A stretch of 64,000 nt of DNA from Sphingomonas sp. DG1-23 (GCF_030730875.1 NZ_JAVAMA010000012.1:62001-126000), one strand, 5' to 3'. Shown: positions 8,915 to 18,550, numbered from the stretch's first letter. A program made the numbers and translations. Notes: generated by a model from the letters alone, not told the origin.

Positions 8915-9862
8915 ATGGCGATGAGCGCACAGGATTCGGACATTCAGGAAGCCGCCCGGCACTGGGCGATCCGCGTCCAGCAGCCGGCGTTCGGCGAGTG
9001 GGACGGCTTCATCGAATGGCTCGAGCGCGATCCGGCGCATCTCGCGGCCTATGACGCGGTGCTGGACGACGAGGCTTGGGCAGAAGCGCTGCTTTCGGCG
9101 GCACCCGTCGTCGCGCCCGAAGCGCCGTCGGTGCGCAGCTGGTGGCCTGCCGGCAGCGCGGTTGCGGCTGCGGCTGCGATTGCCGTCGTAGGGGGCTGGG
9201 CGGTGCTCGATCGGGATTCTCCGGCACAGCAGATCGCGACGGCGCCCGGCGAGCATCGCACGATCGATCTGGCCGACGGATCGCGGCTGGCGCTCAACGG
9301 CGCGACCCGGGTGACGATCGATCCCGATACGCCGCGACAGGTGGTGCTCGAGCAGGGCGAGGCGCGGTTCGACGTGCGGCACGACGCGAGCGATCCTTTC
9401 GTGGTCCTGTCGGGCGGGGCCCGGCTCGTCGATGCGGGCACCGTGTTCAACGTCGTGCAGGACGGCGACGCCCTCGAAGTGGCGGTTGCGGAAGGCGCGG
9501 TAATCTACCAGCCGGGTCCCGACGAGGTGCGGCTCGCGCCGGGCGATACGCTCAGGCGGCCGGGCAAAGGCGCGAAGCCGTTGCTCGCCAAGGCGAGCCC
9601 GCAGGCGATCGGCAGCTGGGCGACGGGGGAGTTGTATTACGACAATCCCGCGCCGGATCAGGTGGCGCGCGACCTGACCCGCAGCATCGGCCGGCCGGTG
9701 CGGAGCGCCGGAGGCTCGGGCCGGATTCGCTTCACGGGGACGCTCGTCTTGCGGGGCACTCCGGAAGAGGTTCTGGCGCGGGCGGGGCCGCTGCTCGGCG
9801 TCACGTTCGTCGTGGATGGGGAAGGATGGACGATGTCCCCGGCCCATGGTCCGCCGCGCTAG
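8915..9862 (+). CDS. FecR-family anti-sigma regulator
   Basis: 315 residues. The N-terminal cytoplasmic part (ARHWAIRVQQPAFGEWDGF) matches the DUF4880 domain that binds the sigma factor. One transmembrane helix lies around residues 78-97, and the periplasmic FecR domain follows with the GEHRTIDLADGSRLALN signature near residue 108. The C-terminal STN-like part should contact the receptor signalling domain. A SD-like AGGGA precedes two in-frame ATGs at 8915 and 8921. The 3' end overlaps the receptor gene start by 17 bp, consistent with coupled expression of sensor, regulator and receptor. Confidence 0.9.
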   Translation: MAMSAQDSDIQEAARHWAIRVQQPAFGEWDGFIEWLERDPAHLAAYDAVLDDEAWAEALLSAAPVVAPEAPSVRSWWPAGSAVAAAAAIAVVGGWAVLDRDSPAQQIATAPGEHRTIDLADGSRLALNGATRVTIDPDTPRQVVLEQGEARFDVRHDASDPFVVLSGGARLVDAGTVFNVVQDGDALEVAVAEGAVIYQPGPDEVRLAPGDTLRRPGKGAKPLLAKASPQAIGSWATGELYYDNPAPDQVARDLTRSIGRPVRSAGGSGRIRFTGTLVLRGTPEEVLARAGPLLGVTFVVDGEGWTMSPAHGPPR

Positions 9863-12260
9863 CCCGCTCGCCCTGGTTTCCTTGATGGTCGCGTCTCCTG
9901 CGCTTGCGCAGGAGCGAGCGGCCGACATCGCCATCAACGCATCGCGCCTCGACACGGCCATAAAGCTGCTCAGCCGCCAGACGGGCGCGAGCATCGGCTT
10001 TCGCGAATCCGGTCTGGCGAACGCTCAGGTGCGCCCGGTGCGGGGGCGTTTCACTGCCTCGCAGGCGCTCGAACGGATGCTGCTGGGCAGTGCGATCCGC
10101 GCCCGGCGCGTCGCCCCGGCGACCTTCATCGTCGAGCGGGCCGCCGCGCCGTCCGCCGCCGCACGCCGGCGGCCGCCGCCGCCTCGCCGGTCAGCGGTCG
10201 AGCCCCCGCCGTCGCCGCCCGACGAGATCGTCGTCACCGCAACCAAGCGCGACATTCCGCTCGGCTCCTATCCGGGCGGAGTGCAGATCGTCGAAGGCGA
10301 AGCGCTGAGCGCGGCCGAGAGTGCGCGCGGCACCGAAGCGATCGAGGCGCGGATCGCCAGCGTCGCCTCGACGCATCTCGGCCCGGGGCGCAACAAACTC
10401 TTCATCCGCGGCATCGCCGATTCGAGCTTCGTCGGACCGACCCAGTCGACCGTCGGCCAATATTGGGGCAACAGTCGCATCACCTATAGCGCGCCGGACC
10501 CCAATTTGCGGCTCTACGACGTGCGCAGCGTCGAAGTGCTCGAGGGACCGCAAGGCACGCTCTACGGTGCCGGATCGCTGGGCGGCGTGGTGCGCGTCGT
10601 GCCACGCTCGCCCGATCTCGCCCTCTTCGAGGGTTCGGCCTGGGGCGGAGTGCTGGCGGTCCAGCACGGCAAGCCGGGCGTCGATGGCGGCGCGATTCTC
10701 AACCTTCCGATCAAGGAGGACGTGATCGGCTTCCGCGCGCTCGCCTTCGGATCGGTCGAGGGCGGCTATATCGACGATGCCGAGCGCGGGCTCGACGACG
10801 TCAACCGGGTGCGCACTTTCGGCGGACGTGCGGCGCTCCGCGTCGATCCCGGCGACGGCTGGACGATCGATCTCAACGCGGTGGGCCAGCGCATCGACGG
10901 CGACGACAGCCAATATGCCGAGCGCAATATCGGCGAACTGGACCGCGCGAGCGGAATCGCCCAGCCATTCCGCAACGATTATTGGCTGGTCGATCTGGTC
11001 GCGCGCAAGAATTGGGGATCGCTCGAACTGACCTCTTCGCTCGGCTATGCCCGGCAATATGTGTTCGAGCGGTTCGAGGGGCCGGAGCTGGCCGACATCA
11101 CCGATCCCGCGGTGCAGCCGGCAAAGAGCGCCGACACCGCCGCCTATTCGCAGGCCAACCGCATCTCGATGGTCACCGGGGAGGTGCGCCTCGCTCGCCG
11201 CGGCGTCAACGGTACCGGCTGGCTGCTCGCCGCGAGCCTGTTGCACAATCGCGCGCAGACAAACCGGCGGATGGAAGCGACTCCGTTCGGCACGCCGCTC
11301 ACCGGGGTCAACAACCAGGTCGAGGAATCGACGCTGTACGGCGAAGCGACCGTCGAGCCGCTCGATCGCTTCACCCTGACGCTCGGCGGCAGGCTGACGC
11401 GTGCGCGGCTGTCCGGGAGCTCGGAGGATGTCGCCGAGCTTGTCGCCTTCCGCATGGATCCCGGCGCGCGTGCGTCACGCTTCGAGACGCGCTTTCTGCC
11501 GTCGGTCGCCGCAGCGTATCGCGCCACCGATCGATTGACGCTGTTCGGGCGCTACCAGCAGGGTTTCCGCCCCGGCGGCATCGCCGTGCGCCGCGAGTTC
11601 ATCCAGCGCTTCGCCGGCGATCGGGTCACCACGGTCGAGGCGGGCGCGCGCTATCGCAGCCCCGAACTCGACCTCGCCGTGAGCGCCTCCGCGACGCGCT
11701 GGAGCGATATTCAGGCCGATCTGATCGACGGCTTCGGCTTCCCGACCACCGCCAACGCCGGTGACGGCCGCGTCCTGTCGGTCGGCATGGTGTCGCGCTG
11801 GCGCCCGCTTGCCGGGCTGGAACTGGACGCGGCGCTCTATCTCAACAGCAGCAAGGTCACCGAACGCGCCTTCGTGACTCTGCCGGTCGAAGAATCGCTG
11901 ACCGCGCAGATCGAACGTCTGCCGAACGTCGCCGATGCCAGCGGCAGGATCGGCGTGGCGTGGACGAAGTCGCTCGGCGGCGATCTCGAACTCACCGCCA
12001 ACGGCTATGCACGCTATGTCGGCAAGTCGACGCTCGGGATCGGGCCGATCCTCGGCCGGCTGCAAGGCGACTATCTCGACACCGGGATAGAGATGCGGGT
12101 GGGCGCGGCGCGGCGCGGGATCAGCGTGGCGATCACCAATCTGCTCGACGCCCGCGGCAATCGCTTCGCGCTCGGTTCGCCCTTCCTCATCCGCGACCGC
12201 GATCAGACCACGCCGTTGCGGCCGCGCAGCATCCGGCTGGGATTCGACCAGAGCTTCTAG
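9846..12260 (+). CDS. TonB-dependent receptor with STN signalling domain (FecA-type transducer)
   Basis: 804 residues from the ATG at 9846, which begins the signal peptide (cleavage near ALAQ at residue 22). Residues of about 24-98 form an STN (secretin/TonB N-terminal) signalling domain. A strikingly proline- and arginine-rich linker (about 100-125) follows, then a DEIVVTATKR TonB-box region, the plug (LFIRGI, GPQGTLYGAGSLGG) and a beta-barrel ending in an aromatic residue (GFDQSF). The receptor transports a ligand and signals to the upstream FecR/FecI pair. The plug shape fits general TonB receptors in sphingomonads; the ligand is unknown. Confidence 0.9.
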   Translation: MVRRASPLALVSLMVASPALAQERAADIAINASRLDTAIKLLSRQTGASIGFRESGLANAQVRPVRGRFTASQALERMLLGSAIRARRVAPATFIVERAAAPSAAARRRPPPPRRSAVEPPPSPPDEIVVTATKRDIPLGSYPGGVQIVEGEALSAAESARGTEAIEARIASVASTHLGPGRNKLFIRGIADSSFVGPTQSTVGQYWGNSRITYSAPDPNLRLYDVRSVEVLEGPQGTLYGAGSLGGVVRVVPRSPDLALFEGSAWGGVLAVQHGKPGVDGGAILNLPIKEDVIGFRALAFGSVEGGYIDDAERGLDDVNRVRTFGGRAALRVDPGDGWTIDLNAVGQRIDGDDSQYAERNIGELDRASGIAQPFRNDYWLVDLVARKNWGSLELTSSLGYARQYVFERFEGPELADITDPAVQPAKSADTAAYSQANRISMVTGEVRLARRGVNGTGWLLAASLLHNRAQTNRRMEATPFGTPLTGVNNQVEESTLYGEATVEPLDRFTLTLGGRLTRARLSGSSEDVAELVAFRMDPGARASRFETRFLPSVAAAYRATDRLTLFGRYQQGFRPGGIAVRREFIQRFAGDRVTTVEAGARYRSPELDLAVSASATRWSDIQADLIDGFGFPTTANAGDGRVLSVGMVSRWRPLAGLELDAALYLNSSKVTERAFVTLPVEESLTAQIERLPNVADASGRIGVAWTKSLGGDLELTANGYARYVGKSTLGIGPILGRLQGDYLDTGIEMRVGAARRGISVAITNLLDARGNRFALGSPFLIRDRDQTTPLRPRSIRLGFDQSF

Positions 12261-12326
12261 GCAGTCGGGGCGAATGTCCTGAGTCCCGCTATCGACATCC
12301 TCGCGTGCCCCGGCCAAACACCGGCC

Positions 12327-14093
12327 ATGTCCGCCGTGCTCAATATCCAACGCTCGATCCTCGGCCAGCCATGGCACTGGCGCGGGCTCGCGGCCGACGC
12401 GCGCGATCCCGACTTCGCCCCCGACGACATCGTCACCCAGTTGCTGCTCACCCGCGGTTGCCCGCGCGAAGGGCTCGACGATCACCGCGCGCCGAGCATC
12501 CGTGCCTTCATGCCGGATCCGTCGATCTTCCGCGACATGGACAAGGCGGCCGAACGGATCGCCGACGCCGTCGAGGCGCGCGAGCAGGTGGCGATCTTCG
12601 GCGACTATGACGTCGACGGCGCCACGTCGGCAGCATTGTTGATCCTGCTGCTGCGCGATCTCGGGCTCGAAGCGCGCGCGTATATCCCGGACCGGCTGAT
12701 GGAGGGTTATGGCCCGTCGGGCGAGGCTCTGGTCCGGCTTCACCAGGCGGGCGCGAGCCTGATCGTCACGGTCGATTGCGGCGCGCAGGCGTTCGAGGCG
12801 CTTCAGATGGCCAAGGATTCCGGCGTCGACGTGATCGTCTGCGACCATCACAAATGTGCGGCCGAGCTGCCGGTGGCGCATTCGGTGATCAATCCCAACC
12901 GGCTCGACGAGACCGAGGGCGCCGCGCACGGCCATCTCGCCGCGGTCGGGGTCGCATTCCTGCTCGGTGCCGCGCTGATCCGGACGCTGCGCGCCCGCGG
13001 CTGGTTCGAGGGCCGCGCCGAGCCCCGGTTGATCGACCTGCTCGATCTGGTCGCGCTCGGCACCGTCGCCGATGTCGCGGCGTTGAAGGGCCTCAATCGC
13101 GCTTTCGTCGCGCAAGGCCTCAAGGTGATGGGGCAGCGCCGCAACATCGGCATGAATGCCTTGATCGAGGCATCGCGTCTCACGCGTGCGCCGACCTGCA
13201 CCGATCTCGGCTTCGCGCTGGGGCCGCGGATCAATGCGGGCGGGCGGGTAGGGCGCTCCGACCTCGGCGTCCGCTTGCTCACCACGCGCGATCCCGAGGA
13301 AGCGCGCGCGATCGCGGCGGAGCTCGACTTGCTCAACGAGGAGCGCCGCGCGATCGAAGGCGAGGTCCAGTTCGCCGCCGAGCAGCTCTGCCTCGCCAAA
13401 GGCAATCGCGCGGTGGTGGTGATCGCCAGCCGCGGCTGGCACGCGGGCGTGATCGGCATCGTCGCGGGGCGGCTCAAGGAGAAATTGGGCCGGCCGGCGA
13501 TCGTCATCGCGCTCGACGAGGCCGGAATCGGCAAGGGTTCGGGCCGGTCGATCCCCGGAGTCGATCTGGGTGCCGCCGTGCTCGCCGCCAAGGATGCCGG
13601 GCTGCTGCACGCCGGCGGGGGGCACGCGATGGCGTGCGGCGTGACGATCGCCGAAGCCGAGCTCGATGCCTTCGCCGATTTTCTCGAAGAACGGCTCGCC
13701 GGGCGCGTCACCGCGGCGATGGGCGAGCGTGCGCTGCTGCTCGACGCGGTGCTCGCGCCCGGCGGAGTCAATCCCGAGCTGGTGACGGCGATGGACGCCG
13801 GCGGCCCCTATGGCATGGGCTGGCCGGCGCCGCGGGTGGCGGCGGGACCGCTACGGGTGATCAAGGCCGATGTGGTCGGCAGCGGCGGGCATGTTCGCCT
13901 CGTCGTGGCGGGCGAGGACGGACGCGGTTTCAAGGCCGTCGCCTTCCGCCACGCCGAGACCGAACTCGGCGCTGCTTTGCTCTCCGCACCCCGCCATCGC
14001 CAGCTCTGGCTGGCCGGGCGCGCGAAGATCGACGACTGGGGTTCGCGCCGCGCCGCCGAGCTTCATATCGAAGATGCCGCCTGGGCCGACTAA
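12327..14093 (+). CDS. recJ: Single-stranded-DNA-specific exonuclease RecJ
   Basis: 588 residues, normal for RecJ. The DHH phosphoesterase signature is complete: FGDYDVDG at 91-98, VTVDCG near 147-152, CDHHK at 172-176, and GGRVGRSDLG near 306-315. The DHHA1 part is marked by SRGWHAGVIGIVAGRL and by GGGHAMACG near residue 432. RecJ degrades ssDNA 5' to 3' in recombination and mismatch or base-excision repair. The gene stands alone between the receptor operon and a tRNA gene. The ATG at 12327 leaves a normal N-terminus. Confidence 0.96.
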   Translation: MSAVLNIQRSILGQPWHWRGLAADARDPDFAPDDIVTQLLLTRGCPREGLDDHRAPSIRAFMPDPSIFRDMDKAAERIADAVEAREQVAIFGDYDVDGATSAALLILLLRDLGLEARAYIPDRLMEGYGPSGEALVRLHQAGASLIVTVDCGAQAFEALQMAKDSGVDVIVCDHHKCAAELPVAHSVINPNRLDETEGAAHGHLAAVGVAFLLGAALIRTLRARGWFEGRAEPRLIDLLDLVALGTVADVAALKGLNRAFVAQGLKVMGQRRNIGMNALIEASRLTRAPTCTDLGFALGPRINAGGRVGRSDLGVRLLTTRDPEEARAIAAELDLLNEERRAIEGEVQFAAEQLCLAKGNRAVVVIASRGWHAGVIGIVAGRLKEKLGRPAIVIALDEAGIGKGSGRSIPGVDLGAAVLAAKDAGLLHAGGGHAMACGVTIAEAELDAFADFLEERLAGRVTAAMGERALLLDAVLAPGGVNPELVTAMDAGGPYGMGWPAPRVAAGPLRVIKADVVGSGGHVRLVVAGEDGRGFKAVAFRHAETELGAALLSAPRHRQLWLAGRAKIDDWGSRRAAELHIEDAAWAD

Positions 14094-14148
14094 ACCGGCT
14101 TGACCCGGGCGGCATCCTTGCCTAACCGGCGCTTCCACGCTCCGGCAT

Positions 14149-14223
14149 GGCCCCTTCGTCTAGCGGTTAGGACGCGGCCCTTTCACGGCTGAAGCACGGG
14201 TTCGATTCCCGTAGGGGTCACCA
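14149..14223 (+). tRNA. tRNA-Glu (anticodon UUC)
   Basis: A full cloverleaf can be folded. The acceptor stem is GGCCCCT paired with AGGGGTC, and the anticodon loop is CTTTCAC with TTC at positions 34-36. The T arm contains GGTTCGATTCC, and the discriminator A is followed by an encoded CCA at 14221-14223. Confidence 0.97.
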
Positions 14224-14423
14224 TCGTTGAGCGGAAACGGCGGAAATGCGCCCTTTCGTACGATGTGATCAGATCTGGTTCCACCCTTTCGGGCGGCTTT
14301 GCGGTTCGTCCTGGTATGCCTTGACGCCGACAGTCGCATTCGCTGACCTTGGAGCGGCTCATCTGAACGAAGATGGGCGCCGGGCTTGCTGAACCGCGCA
14401 CGGCGAAATGAAGGCGGCGCGGG

Positions 14424-15794
14424 TCAAGAGCTTTTCCCGGCGAGCGGCAACAGGATCAGCGTGATCCGATCATGACCGACCGCGATATCGAGCGTCTCAC
14501 CCGCCGTCACATGGATCGGCTCGGGAAAGCTGTGCAGGACCTGGAGCCAGCCGCCGTCGGTGTAGCGATCGGGGTGATTGTCGAACGTCACACCTTGCCA
14601 CAGGTCGATGTGCATCCACTGGACGATGCCGATGGCGCGGCCGCTCGCAGTGACCGGGATACGCAGCCGGGCGAGCGTGGCGTCATGCTTCTTCTGGGTC
14701 AGGTCGAGGCGCACCAGTTCCAGATCGTCCGACAGGCGCTCCCATCCGGTCATCGTGCCGTGGATCGGCAGGCGTTGCGGGGCGAAGGCGGTGAAGGCGG
14801 AAAGATCGAACCCCGAAACCTCGCCGACAAAGGCGTAGTCGGCGAGGTTCTCGCTCGCCACCAGGCACCCCATCGCGCTTGCCGCGCGCGGGATCACCAT
14901 GGCTTCGGGTGCGAGCAGGCGACGATGGGCGTCCTCGAACGTGTCGAGCACTTTCTCCGTCAGCAGATCGCTCGAGAGGATTTCCGATACCAGGATATCG
15001 GCCGGCGCGTCGAGTTCCGCGCCGATGGCGAGATCAATCGAAGGCTTGGCATGGACCGTGATGCGATCGGCATAGCCGTTCCGGGCGACGATCTGCTGCG
15101 CCATCTCGGCGATCATCGGCTCCATCTCGCATGCCACCACTTTTCGTGCCCCGGCACGCGCGGCCATCAGCGACAACAGGCCGCTGCCTGCGCCGATGTC
15201 GAGCACGCGCGCCTCGGGGCCGGCGACATGGATCGCGGCCTTGATGGCGGCCTCGAACGCATCGTTGCGCGGCACGTCGTTCATCATCGGGATGTGCCAG
15301 AAAGGCACCGATCCCGAGCCGAGCCGTCGAACCTGATGGCGCAGGTGCAGATTGTCGGGCTGCAGCGCGAGCGCGCGGCGGAATTGCCGGATCGCTTCGA
15401 GGTTTCGCCCCGCATCTGCCAGCACCACGGCCAGATTGCCGATCGCGACCGGATTGTCGGGGTCGAGCGTGCAGGCGCGCTCGAGCGTGGCGATCGCCTC
15501 GGCGGTGCGGCCGAGCCAGTGCAGCGTCAGTCCCTTCTCATGCAGCGCCACGGCATGATCGGGCTCGATCGCGAGAAGCTGGTCCCAGGCGGCAAGCGCC
15601 TCTTCGGCGCGCGAGAGGCGCCCGAGCAGACCCGCGAGCAGAGGCAGCACTTCCGCTGCGCGATACCCCTGCGCCAGCACGGTACGATAGCCGGCTTCGG
15701 CGCCTTCGAGATTCCCCTGTTCGTGCAGAGCCATCGCTTCGGCGAGCGCCGCGCGCGCCTCGGTCAGGCGATCGGGGGAATCGAGGTCGGTCAC
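14424..15794 (-). CDS. TPR-containing PRMT-like methyltransferase
   Basis: 456 residues from a GTG at 15794, chosen because AAGGA lies 8 nt upstream; an in-frame TTG at 15845 has no such site. Residues of about 10-155 carry tandem tetratricopeptide repeats. The second half is a SAM methyltransferase with motif I VLDIGAGSG (about 197-205), an acidic motif-II end (VACE), and SEILSSDLLTE. The two Glu in that last motif (about 271 and 280) are 9 residues apart, like the double-E loop of protein arginine methyltransferases. A late WLQVLHSF segment recalls the PRMT7/9 barrel. It may methylate proteins; the substrate is unknown. Confidence 0.8.
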   Translation of the reverse strand: MTDLDSPDRLTEARAALAEAMALHEQGNLEGAEAGYRTVLAQGYRAAEVLPLLAGLLGRLSRAEEALAAWDQLLAIEPDHAVALHEKGLTLHWLGRTAEAIATLERACTLDPDNPVAIGNLAVVLADAGRNLEAIRQFRRALALQPDNLHLRHQVRRLGSGSVPFWHIPMMNDVPRNDAFEAAIKAAIHVAGPEARVLDIGAGSGLLSLMAARAGARKVVACEMEPMIAEMAQQIVARNGYADRITVHAKPSIDLAIGAELDAPADILVSEILSSDLLTEKVLDTFEDAHRRLLAPEAMVIPRAASAMGCLVASENLADYAFVGEVSGFDLSAFTAFAPQRLPIHGTMTGWERLSDDLELVRLDLTQKKHDATLARLRIPVTASGRAIGIVQWMHIDLWQGVTFDNHPDRYTDGGWLQVLHSFPEPIHVTAGETLDIAVGHDRITLILLPLAGKSS

Positions 15795-16116
15795 GTTGAT
15801 TGTCCTTGAGATATCGGTCGAGGCGCGTTCCGCTCGATAGGCCAATCGCCGCCGCCAGCGATAGCCTCTGGTTGACTCGTCCGCCGACGCCGGAACTTTA
15901 CGCCCCAGAAAAGTCCGCGGGCGTGAAGCTATGATCGCTTTGCCCGATCAGCACGTCCGTGCAGCGGCGGGATCGCGTCGTCGTGCTCGATCATCGCGCC
16001 ACCGGGGCGAGCCGGGGCAAACATGCGCTTAGAGCGCCAACCGTTCGACGGCCTGGCGTCGCGGTTGCGGATTCCGACGGTCCGAACTCTCCCGACGCGT
16101 GCTGCGCGCCCGGGGC

Positions 16117-16857
16117 TCAGTCCGTGCCCGGCGCGTTCTCGATGCCGCCGGCGACATAGGTCTGGATATAATCCTTGATCCAGGCCCCTTCGCGAAACCA
16201 TTTGGTGACGATGTATTTGGTCCCCTCGAGCACGCGCATGCCCTCGTGGAGCGTGTCGTAATTGGGGGTGCCGTCGGGGGTCATGTTGTTCCAGACGACG
16301 AGCAGCCCGCGCTTCGGCTTGAAACGGATGCCCGCGCGGGGAAACCAGGTCGCGCCGCCTTCGGGAACGTCGTTGAGATAGGCCATCGCGGTCCAGGTGC
16401 GCTGGCCGCCGGTCTCCTTCATCTTGGGCCAATAGTCGCTCGACTCGTGGAAATAGTCGCAATGCGCGCGGAATTGCTGGTTCACGGCATAACGTTGGCC
16501 CTGCAGCGTCTCGGCATTCTCCTCGGGGATGCCGAGCAGGTCGGCGATGCGCCGGTCGACGGTCAATATCTCTTCGGACCAGCGATGGAGGTCCGAGCTG
16601 TGGCTGGTGCGGTAATCGGGGTCCTCGCTGACCGCGAGCAAGGTCGACGGGCGCGAATTGGAATCGATCAGTTCGATCAGCGTGTCGCATTCGGCGGGGC
16701 TGAGGAAATCGGGATAGGTGTACATCTGCGCCGCATCGGTCTTCGCGCGGCGGACATGGGGGTTGGCCTCGAGCCGCGCCGAGACCTCGCGTCCGATGCG
16801 GGTGCGGATCGGGGAGGGGCCGCCCGAGACCCTGCCGTCGTTCTTGCTCTTGCTCAC
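16117..16857 (-). CDS. 2OG-Fe(II) oxygenase, prolyl 4-hydroxylase-like
   Basis: About 246 residues if started at the GTG at 16857 (reading SKSKN next); a TTG at 16893 is the alternative and neither has a strong ribosome site. The double-stranded beta-helix carries the iron triad H132-x-D134 (HCDYF) and H204 (LHEGM), and K214 (KYIVTKW) for the 2-oxoglutarate carboxylate. It resembles bacterial collagen-type prolyl 4-hydroxylases. It should hydroxylate proline or a related residue in a protein using O2 and 2-oxoglutarate. No obvious partner gene lies beside it. The 322 bp between it and the methyltransferase gene (15795-16116) hold nothing I recognise. Confidence 0.88.
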   Translation of the reverse strand: MSKSKNDGRVSGGPSPIRTRIGREVSARLEANPHVRRAKTDAAQMYTYPDFLSPAECDTLIELIDSNSRPSTLLAVSEDPDYRTSHSSDLHRWSEEILTVDRRIADLLGIPEENAETLQGQRYAVNQQFRAHCDYFHESSDYWPKMKETGGQRTWTAMAYLNDVPEGGATWFPRAGIRFKPKRGLLVVWNNMTPDGTPNYDTLHEGMRVLEGTKYIVTKWFREGAWIKDYIQTYVAGGIENAPGTD

Positions 16858-16963
16858 GCCCCGCGGAATCGCTTGCGGCGAAGCGATTTGCAAGCCGTAT
16901 CAACGACAAGGAGCCCGGCATCGCTGCCGGGCTCCAGGATTTCCGATAAGGATGCGGGCTTCC

Positions 16964-17920
16964 TTACCAGAAGATGTCGTAGATCGTGTCGACCACTTCG
17001 CCGCTATAGATGTCGACGAGCAGCGCATCGTTGTAATAGCGCACCCAGCGATAGGGGCCGTCGACTTCGGGCAGGCGATAATAAAACGGGTCGTTGATCC
17101 AGTAGTTCGACGAATAGAGCATCGAATCGAGCATGAAGCCGATCCCGAAACGGCGATAGCCATAGCCCCAGCCGCTCGGCGCGTAGTAACGCGGCAGGCG
17201 ATAGAGGCTGCGATTGCCGTTGCGATAGCCGCGCCAGTCGTAGCGCCGATCGTTGCGCCAATTATTGTTCCAGCGACCGCGATTGCGGTCATTGTCCCAG
17301 CGCCCGCGGTCGCCGCCCCAGTTGCGGTTGCTGTCGTAGCGGTTGCGGTCGCGATCGCCGTTCCAGTCGCGGCTGCGGTTGCGGTCGTTCCAGTCGCGAT
17401 TGCCGCGATCAAACTGGCCGCGGTCGCGGTTGCCGTCGTTCCAGCGATTGCGGTCGCCGCGGTCCTGCTGGCGCTGCCGGTCGACCTGCTGCTGCTGGCC
17501 CGCGTCGGGGCGACGGTCGCCGCCATTCCACTGGCTGCGGCTGCCGTTCCAGCGGCTGCGATTTTCGGCATTGTTGTTCCACTGGCTGCGATCGCCGCGA
17601 TTGCCGCCCCAGCGCTGCTGCTGTTGCTGCGGAAACGATCGCTGCGGAGCGGCCTGCGGCGCTTGTTGCTGCGGGCGACTCCAGCCGCCGCGCTGGCGTT
17701 CGCCGCCGCCATTCCATTGGCGCTGCGGCTGGGCCTGCTGACGCTGCGGCGCCTGCTGGCTCTGCTGCTGACGCCATTCGCCGCGGCTCTGGCGAACCTC
17801 CGACGATTGGCCGCCGCCCGAACGGCCGCCACCGCCCCAGCGCCCGCGTTCCTGCGCGAGTGCCGCCGGCGGGACCAGAGCCGTTGCGGCGATGATCGCC
17901 GCGAGCAAGGTCTTCTTCAT
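16964..17920 (-). CDS. RcnB-family periplasmic protein with Arg/Asn/Gln/Gly/Trp low-complexity region
   Basis: 318 residues with a clear signal peptide (MKKTLLAAIIAATALVPPAALAQ). Residues of about 25-215 are low complexity, built of RW, NRD, QQQ and WNG runs without a stable domain. The last 95 residues match the RcnB family shape: aromatic-rich, with YRLPRYYAP and a final RWVRYYNDALLVDIYSGEVVDTIYDIFW-type segment. In E. coli RcnB is a periplasmic factor in Ni/Co homeostasis; in sphingomonads many paralogues exist with unknown roles. The long disordered insert is much larger than in the E. coli protein. Confidence 0.8.
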   Translation of the reverse strand: MKKTLLAAIIAATALVPPAALAQERGRWGGGGRSGGGQSSEVRQSRGEWRQQQSQQAPQRQQAQPQRQWNGGGERQRGGWSRPQQQAPQAAPQRSFPQQQQQRWGGNRGDRSQWNNNAENRSRWNGSRSQWNGGDRRPDAGQQQQVDRQRQQDRGDRNRWNDGNRDRGQFDRGNRDWNDRNRSRDWNGDRDRNRYDSNRNWGGDRGRWDNDRNRGRWNNNWRNDRRYDWRGYRNGNRSLYRLPRYYAPSGWGYGYRRFGIGFMLDSMLYSSNYWINDPFYYRLPEVDGPYRWVRYYNDALLVDIYSGEVVDTIYDIFW

Positions 17921-18040
17921 CTCAACTTGTCTCCGTCGAGACCGGCAAGGGGCCGGGCTACTTGATGCACTGGCACTAGACTTCGCCGGATGAGCGGTTG
18001 CTGAATTGCGGCGAAAGGTAACTGAAAGAATTGGGACATT

Positions 18041-18550
18041 TCATTCCGGTCCCGGCGGCTCGACTTGCGGTTCGGGCTCGGCCGGCAGCGCCGCGTCGCC
18101 GCGCGCCGCGCGCGCAGCTTCGGTGATCGCGCCGATCAGCCGCGGATAGATGCCGCAGCGGCAGATGTTGGGGATCGCGCTTTTGATGTCGTCTTCGGAA
18201 GGATTGCGGTTGTTGCGCAGCAGGATCGACGCGGCCATCACCACGCCGGGGATGCAATAGCCGCACTGGACGACGTTGGTCGCGAGCAGCGCCTGCTGCA
18301 CCGGATGGCTGCGATCCTTGGAAAGCCCCTCGATCGTGGTGACGAAGGTCCCCTCGAGCGCGCCGAGCGTCTCCTGACAGGCGAGCCGCAATCCCCCGTC
18401 GACATCCACCGCGCAAGCGCCGCAATCGCCCGTGCCGCAGCCATATTTGGTGCCGGTGAGGTTGGAAGCGTCGCGTAGCGCCCAGAGCAACGGCGTGCGC
18501 GGGTCCATCTTGTATTCGACCGGCTGATTGTTGACGGTGAAGCGAGTCAC
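18041..18550 (-). CDS. (2Fe-2S)-binding subunit of a xanthine-oxidase/isoquinoline-oxidoreductase family enzyme
   Basis: 169 residues from a GTG at 18550 with GGAGGGG 5 nt upstream. The N-terminal ferredoxin fold has C38, C43, C46 and C58; the C-terminal helical domain has CGYC and CRCG for the second cluster. This is the small electron-transfer subunit of molybdenum hydroxylases such as IorAB. The partner, a molybdopterin large subunit, should be adjacent but is absent: the next genes are RcnB-like (downstream) and a dioxygenase (divergent). It may work with a large subunit encoded elsewhere. Confidence 0.88.
   Translation of the reverse strand: MTRFTVNNQPVEYKMDPRTPLLWALRDASNLTGTKYGCGTGDCGACAVDVDGGLRLACQETLGALEGTFVTTIEGLSKDRSHPVQQALLATNVVQCGYCIPGVVMAASILLRNNRNPSEDDIKSAIPNICRCGIYPRLIGAITEAARAARGDAALPAEPEPQVEPPGPE

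Noticed and set aside
14183..14401. Minus-strand frame of 72 residues across the tRNA-Glu end
   Set aside because: It runs antisense through the tRNA and ends in the well-known spurious TPTGIEP-type sequence derived from tRNA DNA.
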